Shown: piece after piece, positions 16,045 through 25,563 of the stretch | Layout: each line of letters starts with the position of its first letter | Position numbering within the stretch: the stretch's first letter is position 1 | Assembly: GCA_963765625.1 (NCBI GenBank) | Contig: CAVXXD010000006.1 | Coordinates: forward strand, 62,001 to 126,000 | DNA: 64,000 nt | Reading direction: 5' to 3' | From: CAVXXD01 sp963765625 | GTDB taxonomy: Bacteria; Actinomycetota; Geothermincolia; Geothermincolales; Geothermincolaceae | Notes under the pieces: model-generated | Seen by the model: only the letters and a program-made list of their open reading frames with translations | Databases searched by the model: none | What the model was told of the DNA's origin: nothing | Made by a program: the position numbers and the translations under genes

Positions 16045-16149
16045 TCACTGGAAAATAGCATCGAAAACGCGCAAGCGAAGAAGGATATAAAAAGTTTGAA
16101 CGGGCCGCAAAACGGTCTTGCGAAGAAGAAAGGATTTAGGGAGGTCCAA

Positions 16150-17304
16150 ATGGGTAAAGTAAAGGTTGCCATAGTTGGTTTAGGGAATTGTTCCTCGTCA
16201 CTGGTGCAGGGGGTACAGTACTACAGCAACGCCCAGGAGGGCGACCAGATCCCCGGACTGATGCACGTCAGCGTGGGCAATTACCACATCAACGACATCG
16301 ACTTCGTCTGCGGTTTCGACGTCGACGTCAATAAGGTGGGCAAGGACGTCTCCGAGGCCGTCTTCCAGGGGCGCAACAACACCGTGAAAATCAGCGATGT
16401 CCCCTTCCTGGACGCGCCGGTCTACCGCGGCCCCACCCTGGACGGGCTGGGTAAGTACTACCGCGAGGTAGTGGAGGAAGCGCCGGGCGAGCCGATCAAC
16501 GTGGCCGAAACACTGGTGCGCCACGAGGCCGACGTACTCATCAACTATCTCCCGGTGGGCAGCGAGCGGGCCACCCGTTTCTACGTCGAAGAAGCCCTCA
16601 AGGCCGGATGCGGCGTGGTCAACTGCATCCCCGTCTTCATCGCCCGCGAGGAGCTGTGGCAGGGCAAGTTCCGCCGTTACGGCCTGCCCATCATCGGTGA
16701 CGACATCAAGTCCCAGGTGGGCGCGACCATCCTCCACCGCGTGCTGGCCAAGCTCTTCAACGACCGCGGCGTGGTGCTGGACCGCACCTCCCAGCTGAAC
16801 GTCGGCGGCAACATGGACTTCATGAACATGCTGGAGCGCGAGCGCCTGGAGTCCAAGAAGATCTCCAAGACCGACTCGGTCATCTCCCAGCTCAACCACC
16901 ACATCGACCGGGACGACATCCACATCGGGCCCAGCGACTACGTACCCTGGCTAAACGACCGCAAGTGGGCCTACATCCGCCTGGAAGGCCGCGAGTTCGG
17001 CGACATCCCTATGAGCGTCGAGTTCAAGCTGGAAGTGTGGGACTCCCCCAACTCCGCCGGCATCGTCATCGACGCGGCGCGCTGCTGCAAACTGGCCATG
17101 GATCGCGGCATCTCCGGCGCCCTGCTGGGACCGGCGGCCTACTTCATGAAGTCGCCCCCGGTACAGTACTCCGACGACCAGGCCCGCGACATGGTCGAGG
17201 ACTTCATCGACGGCCGGCCGGCCGGCACCCTGTCCACCGCCGCTTTCGGAAACGGCAAGGACCTGGAGAGCACCGAGAAGCTGAACGAACCGCAGATGGA
17301 CTGA
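16150..17304 (+). CDS. ino1: myo-inositol-1-phosphate synthase
   Basis: Converts glucose 6-phosphate to 1L-myo-inositol 1-phosphate using NAD; supplies inositol for phosphatidylinositol and related lipids or thiols. 384 residues, the length of the short bacterial/archaeal form. Rossmann start VKVAIVGLGNCSSSLVQGV, NYLPVGSERATRFYVEEAL, and the catalytic-domain stretch GDDIKSQVGATILHRVLAKLF with NVGGNMDF and a Lys-rich SKKISKTDSV are all present. ATG 16150 is chosen because GGGAGG lies six bases upstream. Ends in a strong terminator. Confidence 0.93.
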   Translation: MGKVKVAIVGLGNCSSSLVQGVQYYSNAQEGDQIPGLMHVSVGNYHINDIDFVCGFDVDVNKVGKDVSEAVFQGRNNTVKISDVPFLDAPVYRGPTLDGLGKYYREVVEEAPGEPINVAETLVRHEADVLINYLPVGSERATRFYVEEALKAGCGVVNCIPVFIAREELWQGKFRRYGLPIIGDDIKSQVGATILHRVLAKLFNDRGVVLDRTSQLNVGGNMDFMNMLERERLESKKISKTDSVISQLNHHIDRDDIHIGPSDYVPWLNDRKWAYIRLEGREFGDIPMSVEFKLEVWDSPNSAGIVIDAARCCKLAMDRGISGALLGPAAYFMKSPPVQYSDDQARDMVEDFIDGRPAGTLSTAAFGNGKDLESTEKLNEPQMD

Positions 17305-17329
17305 GCCTGAAGCGCGAAAGCGAAACCAA

Positions 17330-17352
17330 GGGCCCCGGACGGGGCCCTTTTT
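17330..17352 (+). terminator. rho-independent terminator of ino1
   Basis: GGGCCCC-GGAC-GGGGCCC forms a 7-bp GC stem (17330-17347) followed by TTTTTC, about 25 bases after the ino1 stop. Confidence 0.85.
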
Positions 17353-17405
17353 CTTGCTGTTTCATGCAGTTTTTCATATCGCGAAAGAAGGGGTATCTTT
17401 AAGGG

Positions 17406-17501
17406 ATGGACGTGGAAGTCCTGGGGGTGCGGGCGGGCGACGGCAGGGCTTACGTGCTCCGCCGGGACCTTGCGGACGGACGATGGGAACTGGAGGGATG
17501 A
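17406..17501 (+). CDS. possible 31-residue peptide before the DUF3795 gene
   Basis: An ATG at 17406, preceded by AAGGGG and TAAGGG stretches, opens a 31-codon frame (MDVEVLGVRAGDGRAYVLRR...WELEG) whose TGA overlaps an ATG of the next gene as ATGA. The residue mix looks coded and the stop/start overlap suggests coupling, but no homology can be claimed and it may be a leftover of a longer gene. Confidence 0.3.
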   Translation: MDVEVLGVRAGDGRAYVLRRDLADGRWELEG

Positions 17502-17503
17502 GT

Positions 17504-17860
17504 ATGGGCCTGGAGGATGATGTAAGGGAGATCGGTTGCTGCGGCGCCAACTGCGGCACCTGCCGCGCCCATGCCGATGAGCAATGCCGCGGCTGCAAGC
17601 TGGGCTACGAGAATGGCGAAAGGGACATCGCCAGGGCCCGCTGCCGCATAAAGATATGCTGCTTCGGGGAGAACGGGCTCACCACCTGTGCCGACTGTCC
17701 CGACTATGACGACTGCGGCACCATTCAGGACCTCTTCGCGAAGAAAGGCTACAAGTACGGCAAGTATCAGGAGTCAATCGAGTTCATCAGGGAGCGGGGA
17801 TACGCGGAGTTCCTCGAAGCGGCCCGTGCCTGGAAAGCCGCCTACGGCAAACTTCCCTGA
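17504..17860 (+). CDS. Cys-rich DUF3795-type protein
   Basis: A 118-residue protein with eleven cysteines, of the DUF3795 type: GCCGANCGTCRAH, CRGCKLG, ARCRIKICCF, TTCADCPDYDDCG. The cysteine pairs suggest one or two metal centres, zinc or iron-sulfur; the family has no proven function. The ATG at 17504 is preferred because GGAGG is seven bases upstream; an ATG at 17498 would lie against that site. Its 3' end overlaps the end of the convergent mannosidase gene by 19 bases. Confidence 0.7.
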   Translation: MGLEDDVREIGCCGANCGTCRAHADEQCRGCKLGYENGERDIARARCRIKICCFGENGLTTCADCPDYDDCGTIQDLFAKKGYKYGKYQESIEFIRERGYAEFLEAARAWKAAYGKLP

Positions 17861-20511
17861 CCGCTTTCCCGGGGAGTTATGCGGAGGGTCTTGATCTCCC
17901 AGGGTGACAGTTCCAGCTCCAGCCGGCCGTCCACCGGCACGGCTTCAAGCGGGCTCCCGGCGGCATCTCCAACGTCGCCGTCCTCGGTCAGGAGTATCTC
18001 ACGGGCCGTCCCCACCAGCAGGGGTGAGACCAGCTCCACCTTTCCTCCCTTACCCAGCGAATCGTAGACCCGCACCACCAGTCCGTCGCCGTCGTCGGCG
18101 GGCTTGAGGGCGGAGAGCACCAGGCTTCTACCCTTCATGTAGAAGTGGTTCCTCTCCCCCGGCTCGGCATCCCAGGGAAGAATCAGCAACGGCGTCTGGT
18201 ATTCCCAGCCGCGGCGCGGCAGGTTCTCATGGCGCCAGTCACCGCCGGTGGCGACGAGGGAGTAGCGGAAGGTGTGGGTCCCTCTCTCCCAGGCGTCGGA
18301 GCGCTGCCAGATGGAAAGGGCCTCTTTTAGCTGGTCGATGAAGGTCCAGGCGCCATGGTGATACTTCTTCAATCCAGGCGAGGCCCACCACTTCATGACC
18401 ATCCAGTGCACCGGGTAGATGTTGGTCTCGAAATGGTTGATACCTTTCTTCTTGGCTTCCCTGGCCGCTTTGAAGCACATCCTGACCAATGCGCGCCTGA
18501 TGAAAACCCAGCGCAGCCAGGCACGGCTGAACTTGGATACCGAGCGCAGCAGGGTGAACGAGAGTATCCGGTTGGCCCACTGATAGGACGGGTTGCCGGC
18601 GTTGAGCAGGGCCAGGCCGGTCCCCTCCCAGTCCACCGCCGCCCAGTTTTCCACCGGCCAGCGCCCCTCCGGCCTCTCCGTTGCCGCGTAAGGGGTCTCG
18701 CAGGTGAAGCTGGCTTTCCCTTCCACGGCCAGGGGGAAGAGCACCCGCACCCTGCGGTCCTTGCCGTGGAAATCGATCTCCGTCTCGCAGTCGAGGCGCG
18801 GGAACTGGCTCCAGAGGGTGTAGCGGGTGGTGAAGTCGAGGTCCTTGTGGCGCCCGGTGATCTCGTAGGTGGCGCGCACCGGTCCTTTCTCCACCCATCC
18901 CCCACTCTTGATCTTGAGATGGCGGGAGAAGTCGCGATCGGTCACGGCGTTGCTCCAGAGGTTGCCCACGTCTTCCTGCACGTGGAGCGTGCCTCCCTCG
19001 ACATCCATGGTATCGAGCAGGGCGCGACCAGTCTGCCGGTCCTCCAGGTGGATGATGCCATGCTCCCCGAAGACCACGTCGAAGAACTGGTTCGAGGCCG
19101 ACCTCCCCTCCACCCTAAGTTCGGTGACATGGTCGCTTCCGCCCTGGCGCAGGTGATAGGTGCGCCATCCCAGGGAAGGGGCGGTGAGCACGGCGCAGCC
19201 GGCCGCGCCGTCACGCTGCAGGGGATATACCCGGCCCTGGTCGTCAATGAGATGCCACTCGCCCTCGCCGGGCAGGGGGAAGGCCACCGGCTCCCGCCTC
19301 TCCCAGGCCAGGCTGTTGGCCAGGGCCCAGCCCTTGCCGAAACCCCATTCGTCACGCGCCCCCAGGGCGGTCAGGGCATCCCAGCGCGCGCGCCCGGCGA
19401 TGCTCGTGGCTTCGTCGTAGCGAAGCATCGCTTCGTGGGTCACCAGGTCCGTACCGGTGCCGTTGGCGGTGTCGTGGGAATCGCACTTGAGCAGCAGTTC
19501 CCAGGCACGCTCGAAGTCGCCCGCCGGGAAAGCGCGCTTGCCGAGAAGCGCGGCCAGGCAGGCCCAGCGCTCCGCCTCCAGCAACATGTAAGATGCCTGC
19601 CGGCTGCGCTGCTTGATCTCGATGCGCGACTCGTACCCCCCGGTGAAAAGGGAGTTCAATTCCTCCCGGGTAACCGGGAGATCGGAGTTTCTTTCTTCGA
19701 TGTATTTAAAGAAGTCCCTGGGCAGGGCGAAGGACAGGGGCGGCTTGCACATGCGATTCCAGGCCTGGACAAAATCGAACCAGTCCCGGCGGGGGCGCAG
19801 GAAGTCCGCGCCAAAGGGGACCATCAGAGCGGCGGCGGCGCTGCGCTCACCTTCCCAGGCGAGGCGGTTGAACATCTCCCGGAAGTAAATGTCCAGGTGC
19901 TCCGCGGGGTTGTCGCCGATCTGATTGAAGCCGATGTAGGTGCAGCCGAACCAGTGGGCCAGCACCCGGCTGCCGTCCACCCCTTCCCAGTGGAAATCCA
20001 GGGGGTGCCAGGCGTCCCAGGGAATGACCCCTCGCATGAAGGCATAATAGCGGAAGCCGCTACGGGCCAGGAGCTGGGGCATCTGGGAGGGGTGGCCGAA
20101 GGTATCGGCCGACCAGCCGGTCAAGGGGACGCAGCCCAGCTCGCGGCGGGCCCAGGCTTTGCCCTTAAGAAACTGGCGCACCAGGTTCTCCGCCGCCGGC
20201 ATGTTCTGGTCGGGGGCGGCCATGGTCCCTCCCACGAACTCCACCCGCCCCTCCTCTATCCAGCGCCGGAAGTCGGCTTGCGCCTCGGGTTCTTTCTTGA
20301 AGAAAGGGATGAGTGACCATGCCTGGTCGAGGGTGAAGGTAAACTCGGGATTCTCCTTGAGTAAGAGGTGCGCCATCCGCAGAACCAGGTACATATCCCC
20401 GGCGTATTCGGCTTCGGGCTTGAACCATTCCAGGTCGAAATGGTAATGGGGGCAGGCCATGATGCGTTCGATATGCCCGTCCGCCCGCGGCTCCCTTTTC
20501 TCCTCCGGCAC
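17842..20511 (-). CDS. glycoside hydrolase family 38 alpha-mannosidase
   Basis: Retaining alpha-mannosidase, about 889 residues. N-terminal catalytic domain with PHYHFDLEWF (zinc site His and Asp), GGTMAAPDQNMPAAENLVRQ and WSADTFGHPSQMPQLL, where the Asp is the expected nucleophile; the helical middle domain carries KCDSHDTANGTGTD, and a long beta-sandwich C-terminus follows. No signal peptide, so cytoplasmic. GTG 20511 is chosen because AGGAGAGGA sits at correct spacing; the frame upstream is open but not protein-like. It may degrade or trim mannosides; no sugar transporter is adjacent, so substrate source is unknown. Confidence 0.88.
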   Translation of the reverse strand: MPEEKREPRADGHIERIMACPHYHFDLEWFKPEAEYAGDMYLVLRMAHLLLKENPEFTFTLDQAWSLIPFFKKEPEAQADFRRWIEEGRVEFVGGTMAAPDQNMPAAENLVRQFLKGKAWARRELGCVPLTGWSADTFGHPSQMPQLLARSGFRYYAFMRGVIPWDAWHPLDFHWEGVDGSRVLAHWFGCTYIGFNQIGDNPAEHLDIYFREMFNRLAWEGERSAAAALMVPFGADFLRPRRDWFDFVQAWNRMCKPPLSFALPRDFFKYIEERNSDLPVTREELNSLFTGGYESRIEIKQRSRQASYMLLEAERWACLAALLGKRAFPAGDFERAWELLLKCDSHDTANGTGTDLVTHEAMLRYDEATSIAGRARWDALTALGARDEWGFGKGWALANSLAWERREPVAFPLPGEGEWHLIDDQGRVYPLQRDGAAGCAVLTAPSLGWRTYHLRQGGSDHVTELRVEGRSASNQFFDVVFGEHGIIHLEDRQTGRALLDTMDVEGGTLHVQEDVGNLWSNAVTDRDFSRHLKIKSGGWVEKGPVRATYEITGRHKDLDFTTRYTLWSQFPRLDCETEIDFHGKDRRVRVLFPLAVEGKASFTCETPYAATERPEGRWPVENWAAVDWEGTGLALLNAGNPSYQWANRILSFTLLRSVSKFSRAWLRWVFIRRALVRMCFKAAREAKKKGINHFETNIYPVHWMVMKWWASPGLKKYHHGAWTFIDQLKEALSIWQRSDAWERGTHTFRYSLVATGGDWRHENLPRRGWEYQTPLLILPWDAEPGERNHFYMKGRSLVLSALKPADDGDGLVVRVYDSLGKGGKVELVSPLLVGTAREILLTEDGDVGDAAGSPLEAVPVDGRLELELSPWEIKTLRITPRESGQGSLP

Positions 20512-20747
20512 TCGTCCTCTCCTCGACGGAAGTCCATTGCTGCGATGACCAGAATGAGTATAGCACGCGCGCCGCCAGGCAAGGCGTAGCAAACGTCATC
20601 CTTACATGACATAATGTTGGCGTGCGCCAAAGGCAGCGGCAGTAGCATAATCCGGCATCGCCGCTCAGCCCTTCTTGCGGTAACGCTTGATGGCCCGGCA
20701 GGCGCAGCGGCAGGGACGAGTATTGAGACAAAGGGAGGTTTATAAAA

Positions 20748-22253
20748 ATGGACGGCGCGAAGCGAGTCATAGTCATAGGCACCGGGATCGGGGGCGCGGG
20801 GGTCGCTTCAATACTGGCCAACCGCGGCCACAAGGTCACTCTACTGGAGAAGAACGCCTTCATCGGCGGCAAGTGCAGCACCTTTGAAAAAGACGGTTTC
20901 GTGTGCGACACCGGCGTGCACATGTATTCCATGGGCGGCCACGGCCCGCACGGCGACGTCTCCAGGATGACGGGCTCGCAGTCGGAATGGATCATGAGAA
21001 ATCCCGGAACCGATTTCGTCAGTTATTACTGCGACCGCATGCGCTGGTACCAGGCGAAATTCGGCCTGGCCAACCCCCTTACGGGAATGTCGATGGCCAA
21101 GTACGCCGCCCAGACCTACCTGCACGAGAAGAAGTCCAAGGAGATCGGGGAGACCAGGAAGCTGCTGGAGCGGGAAGCCTATCGCTGCGCCCGGGAACAC
21201 GGCTTCCTGGAAACGGCCCTCCAGCTCTGGAAGGCCATGCGTATTGACGAGTCGGTGCTGGACGCCCTCAACGACGTGACCGCCCAGGAGTTCTTCCATC
21301 GCATCAGCGACGCCGACGCCTTCCTGCAGAGCGTCAACGTCTACAGCATGGTGCTGATGGTGGTCCCGCCACACGAGGCTTCCGCCGGCGAGCTCCTCTA
21401 CTGCATGGGCAAGATGATGGAGCGCGGCGGGCTGGGCTTCCCCCGGGGCGGCGCCAGGGAGATCCCCGGCGCCTGGATCCGCACCATGGAGCGGAACGGC
21501 GGGGCGTTGAAGCTCAACCGCGAGGTCTCACGCATCGTGGTCAAGCGCGGCAAGGCCACCGGGGTGGAGTGCGCCAACGGCGAGACCTACAACGCCGACA
21601 TCGTCATCTCCAACGCCGGCATCAAGCGGACCATGGAGCTGGCCGGAGAAAAGAGCTTCCCCGAGGAGTACGTGGACTACGTCAAGAAGCTGAAGATGTC
21701 CTACTCCTACATCACCAAGAAGTACGGGCTGAGCTACCGCGCCGTCGAGAGCAAGGTCCCCTGTATGCTGTACACTCCCTTCGTCAACGCCGACCACGCC
21801 TTCGACTACATCGACGAGGGCGGCGTCCCGGCCGACCCGCTGCTCTTCATACCCATCCCCACCGATTGGGACGAGCACGCTGCCCCGCAGGGCAAGCAGC
21901 TGGTGATCATGGGCGTACCCGGGCCCATCGAGGTCAATAAAAAGACTATCGCCCAGAGCGAAGCCATATTGAAGGTGGGTGAGCAGAAGCTCTTCGCGAT
22001 GTACCCCCGCATGGAGAAGGCCATCGAGTGGGAGCTGACCCAGCACATCGCCACCACCGCTTCCATCACCGGCAAGCCCACCGGGGAGTGCATCGGGCTG
22101 GCCCAGATCGTGGGGCAGACCGGCCGGCACAAGCCCTCGCCTCGCACCCCGGTGCAGAACCTCTGGCTGGTGGGCGCGGACGCCGGCGGGCGCGGTGTCG
22201 GCACCGAGAACGCCGCCATGAGTGCCATGTGCGTAGCAGCCCTGCTCGGCTGA
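20748..22253 (+). CDS. CrtI-like FAD-dependent oxidoreductase, copy 1 (intact)
   Basis: A 501-residue flavoprotein of the phytoene desaturase / retinol saturase-like family. FAD-binding GTGIGGAGVASILANRGHKVTLLEK at 11-35, then FIGGKCSTFEKDGFVCDTGVH, and the C-terminal FAD motif LWLVGADAGGRGVGTENAAMSA. No signal peptide. Substrate unknown: no carotenoid genes are nearby. Start ATG is preceded by AAAGGGAGG. It is the first and only uninterrupted member of a tandem triplication; about 90 bases separate it from copy 2. Confidence 0.85.
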   Translation: MDGAKRVIVIGTGIGGAGVASILANRGHKVTLLEKNAFIGGKCSTFEKDGFVCDTGVHMYSMGGHGPHGDVSRMTGSQSEWIMRNPGTDFVSYYCDRMRWYQAKFGLANPLTGMSMAKYAAQTYLHEKKSKEIGETRKLLEREAYRCAREHGFLETALQLWKAMRIDESVLDALNDVTAQEFFHRISDADAFLQSVNVYSMVLMVVPPHEASAGELLYCMGKMMERGGLGFPRGGAREIPGAWIRTMERNGGALKLNREVSRIVVKRGKATGVECANGETYNADIVISNAGIKRTMELAGEKSFPEEYVDYVKKLKMSYSYITKKYGLSYRAVESKVPCMLYTPFVNADHAFDYIDEGGVPADPLLFIPIPTDWDEHAAPQGKQLVIMGVPGPIEVNKKTIAQSEAILKVGEQKLFAMYPRMEKAIEWELTQHIATTASITGKPTGECIGLAQIVGQTGRHKPSPRTPVQNLWLVGADAGGRGVGTENAAMSAMCVAALLG

Positions 22254-22288
22254 GAGGTTCATAGAACGTAAGAGCCATTTATTTCATA

Positions 22289-22308
22289 CTCCCGAAATAT
22301 CGTGGGAG
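22289..22308. promoter_or_regulatory. hairpin between flavoprotein copies 1 and 2
   Basis: CTCCC and GGGAG enclose GAAATATCGT. The same element, slightly changed, recurs before copy 3, and the following GGGAGATCAT(T/C)AGGGC and ACAGGGGAGG are shared too. The duplication unit thus included this leader. Confidence 0.5.
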
Positions 22309-22341
22309 ATCATTAGGGCGTAACGAACAGGGGAGGGTTCA

Positions 22342-23842
22342 ATGGACGGTGCCAAGAAGATCGTTGTTATCGGTACCGGGGTCGGGGGCGCCGGGGTCGC
22401 GGCCCTGCTGGCCGGCCGGGGACACAAGGTCACCCTGCTTGAAAAAAACGCCTTTATCGGCGGCAAATGCAGCACCTTCGAAAAGGACGGCTACCTGGTC
22501 GACACCGGCGTCCACATGTTCTCCATGGGCGGATCGGACCCCACGGCGACATCGCCCGCCTGGCCGGCGCCCAGGCAGGACTGGATCTACAGCAACCCCG
22601 GATGGACTTCTTTATCAACGGCGACGTCCTCTGGATGAACTACCAGGTCGGGGTTACTGGGCCCCCGGTCTGGCTTCTCGACCGCCAGGTCCATGATCAT
22701 TGCCTCCCTGCGGGAGAAGAAATCCGCCAGACGCGGCCTGGCCACCAGGAAAGCTCCTGGAGAAGGAAGCCTACCGCCAGCCAAGGAGTACGGCCTGCTG
22801 GAGACCCTGTTTACGCTGGTGAAAGCCGGCCGCGGCGACCCGGGCTGTCGACGCCCTGAACGACGTCACCGCGCAGGATTTCTTTCACCGCATCACCGAC
22901 TCCAAATCTTCCTCGGGCACGTCGCCTCCTCTCCATTGTGCTGATGGTGGTACCCTTCAGCACGGCTTCCATGGGCGAGTTCCTCTACTGCGTCAGCCGG
23001 ATGCTGGGCAAGTCCAGCCTGGGTTACCCCCGGGGCAGCTCCAAGGAGATGCCGGCTTCTCCCTGGCCCGCGCCCTGGAGCGCAACGGCGGCTCCCTCAA
23101 GCTCAACCGCGAAGTCTCACGTATCCTGGTCCGGCGTGGCAAGGTCACCGGCGTGGAGTGCGCCAACGGTGAGACCCACAACGCCGACATCGTCATCTCC
23201 AACGCCGGCATCAAGCGGACGGTGGAGCTGGCCGGCGCCAGGAGCTTCCCTGAGGAATACGTCGAATACGTCAAGGGCCTGAAGTATTCCTATTCCTACA
23301 TCACCAAGAAGTACGGACTGAGCCACCGCGCCCTGGACGTTAAGGTTCCCTGCGTCTTTAACTCGCCCGTACGTCAACACCGACCACGCCTTCGACTACA
23401 TCGACGAGGGCGGCGTCCCCGCCGACCCGCTGCTCTTCGTGCCCATCCCCACGGAATGGGACGAGCACGTCGCTCCCCAGGGTAAGCAGCTGGTGATCAT
23501 GGGTGTGCCCGGCCCCATCGAGGTCAACAAAAAGACCATCGCCCAGAGCGAGGCCATCCTGAAGGTAGGAGAGAAGCGCCTCTTCGAATTATTCCCCAGC
23601 ATGGAGAAAGCCATCGAGTGGGAGATGACCCAGCACATCGCCACCACCGCCTCCATCACCGGCAAGCCCACCGGGGAATGCATCGGCCTGGCCCAGATCG
23701 TGGGGCAGACCGGCGAGAACAAGCCCTCGCCCAGTACCCCGCTTAAGGACCTCTGGCTGGTCGGCGCGGACGCCGGCGGGCGCGGCGTCGGGACCGAGAA
23801 CGCCGCCATGAGCGCCATGTGCGTGGCATCCTGATCGGCTGA
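22342..23842 (+). pseudogene. CrtI-like flavoprotein, copy 2, broken by many frame shifts
   Basis: Collinear with copy 1 over its full length: starts MDGAKKIVVIGTGVGGAGVAALLAG and ends LWLVGADAGGRGVGTENAAMSAMCVAS, but the reading frame changes at least eight times, for example near 22535, 22560, 22600, 22660, 22755, 22850, 22910, 23050 and 23370. Within each segment the protein matches copy 1 well and differs mostly at synonymous positions. That pattern means either very recent decay or indel errors where reads of three similar copies were mixed. The given end is the TGA that aligns with the copy 1 stop; the last codons are also shifted. Confidence 0.75.
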
Positions 23843-23893
23843 AACAGCCTTTACTTCCTTTAAGCAAACCCCTACAAGGAGTTGTTCACTCGG

Positions 23894-23914
23894 CTCCCCG
23901 AAATATCGAGGGAG
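23894..23914. promoter_or_regulatory. hairpin between flavoprotein copies 2 and 3
   Basis: Second occurrence of the CTCCC...GGGAG hairpin, with CGAAATATCG kept in the loop and a changed base on each side. It is again followed by the GGGAGATCAT and ACAGGGGAGG blocks and the ATG of the next copy. Confidence 0.5.
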
Positions 23915-23951
23915 ATCATCAGGGCTATCATTAACAGGGGAGGTCTGTCTG

Positions 23952-25457
23952 ATGGAAGGTGCCAGGAAAGTCGTCGTCATAGGCTCCGGAGTCGGGGGCG
24001 CGGGGGTCGCGGCCTGCTGGCCAGCCGGGGACACAAGGTCACCCTGCTGGAGAAGAACGCCTTTATCGGCGGTAAATGCAGCACCTTGGAGAAAGACGGC
24101 TTTCTCGTCGACACCGGGGTACATATGTTTCCATGGGCGGGGTCGGTCCCCACGGTGATATCGCCCGTATGGCCGGCGGCAGGCAGGAGTGGATCTACAG
24201 AAACCCCGGGGTGGAGATCTTCGCCAACGGCGACGTCAGCTGGCTGAACTATCAGGGGTTCCGGGGAATGCTGGGGCCGCGGGGGTCATTCTCGACCGTC
24301 ACTTCCATGGTCAGGTGCGCCGGCGGGACAAGAAGGCACTCCAGACCGGCCTGGGCATGCGAAAGCTGCTGGAGAGGGAGGCCTACCGCACCACCAGGGA
24401 GTACGGCCTGCTGGAGACGGTGTGCCTGCTGGTGCGCGCCTTCGGCCGGACGAGGCCGTGCTGGAAGAGCTGAATGACGTCACCGTGCAGGATTTCTTCC
24501 ACCGTATCACCGATTCCGAAGCTCTTCCTGCAGCAGCTCGCCCTTTATTGCATCGTGCTGACGGTGGTCCCGTATCACCAGGCGTCGTCGGGGAGCTTCT
24601 CTACTGCGTAGCCGGATGTTGAGCAAGGCAGCTGGGCCTGCCGCGGGGAGGCTCCAGGGAAGTGCCGGGTTCATTCGTCCAGTCCCTGGAGACGCAACGG
24701 CGGCTCGCTCAAGCTCAACCGCGAGGTATCGCGCATCGTGGTCAAGCGCGGCAAGGTCACCGGGGTGGAGTGCACCAACGGCGAGACCTTCAACGCCGAC
24801 ATCGTCATCTCCAACGCCGGCATCAAGCGGACGGTGGAGCTGGCCGGTGCCAAGAGCTTCCCCGAGGAATACGTCGAGTACGTCAAGGGCTTGAAGTATT
24901 CTTATTCCTACATCACCAAGAAGTACGGGCTGAGCCACCGGGCGCTGGACGTCAAGGTGCCCTGCATATTCAACACGCCGCTACGTCAATGCCGACCACG
25001 ATGTTCGACTACCTCGACGAGGGCGGCGTCCCCGAGGACCCGCTGCTCTTCGTGCCCATCCCCACCGAGTGGGACGAGCACACCGCTCCCCAGGGCAAGC
25101 AGCTGGTGATCATGGGGGTGCCCGGGCCCATCGAGGTCAACAAAAAGACCATCGCCCAGAGCGAGGCCATCCTCAAGGTGGGAGAGAAGCGCCTCTTCGA
25201 GCTGTTCCCGACGTATGGAGAAGGCCATCGAGTGGGAGCTCACCCAGCATATCGCCACCACCGCTTCCATCACCGGCAAGCCCACCGGCGAATGCATCGG
25301 CCTGGCCCAGATAGTGGGGCAGACCGGCGTGCACAAGCCCTCGCCCCGCACCCCGGTACAGGACCTCTGGCTGGTCGGCGCGGATGCCGGCGGGCGCGGC
25401 GTCGGGACCGAGAACGCCGCCATGAGCGCCCTGTGCGTCGCGGCCCTGCTCGCCTGA
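23952..25457 (+). pseudogene. CrtI-like flavoprotein, copy 3, broken by many frame shifts
   Basis: Third tandem copy, from MEGARKVVVIGSGVGGAGVA to GVGTENAAMSALCVAALLA. Frame changes are visible near 24013, 24130, 24275, 24445, 24520, 24610, 24690, 24985 and 25213; most are loss or gain of one base. Segments are as well conserved as in copy 2 and are closer to copy 2 than to copy 1 in the middle (SYSYITKKYGLSHRALDVKVPC in both). If the shifts are sequencing artefacts this is a third working enzyme; if real it is a young pseudogene. Confidence 0.75.
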
Positions 25458-25458
25458 A

Positions 25459-25563
25459 TGGGGTCAGGTCTCGTTTATTGTTTTCTCCCATATACTGGAA
25501 GTGAGAGATTATAACCTGATGGTAAATTCTGGGAGGAAATAATAAACGATAGACCTTACCCCA
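25459..25563. repeat. imperfect long inverted repeat before mnmA
   Basis: Arms at 25459-25489 and 25531-25563 pair over about 30 bases with a few mismatches and a two-base bulge; the outer ends are TGGGGTCAGGTCT and AGACCTTACCCCA. The outer sequence resembles the GGGGTCAGACCCC core of the element at 10487. The right arm runs into the ATG of mnmA, so the element supplies the 5' leader, including GGGAGGAAAT. Confidence 0.7.
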
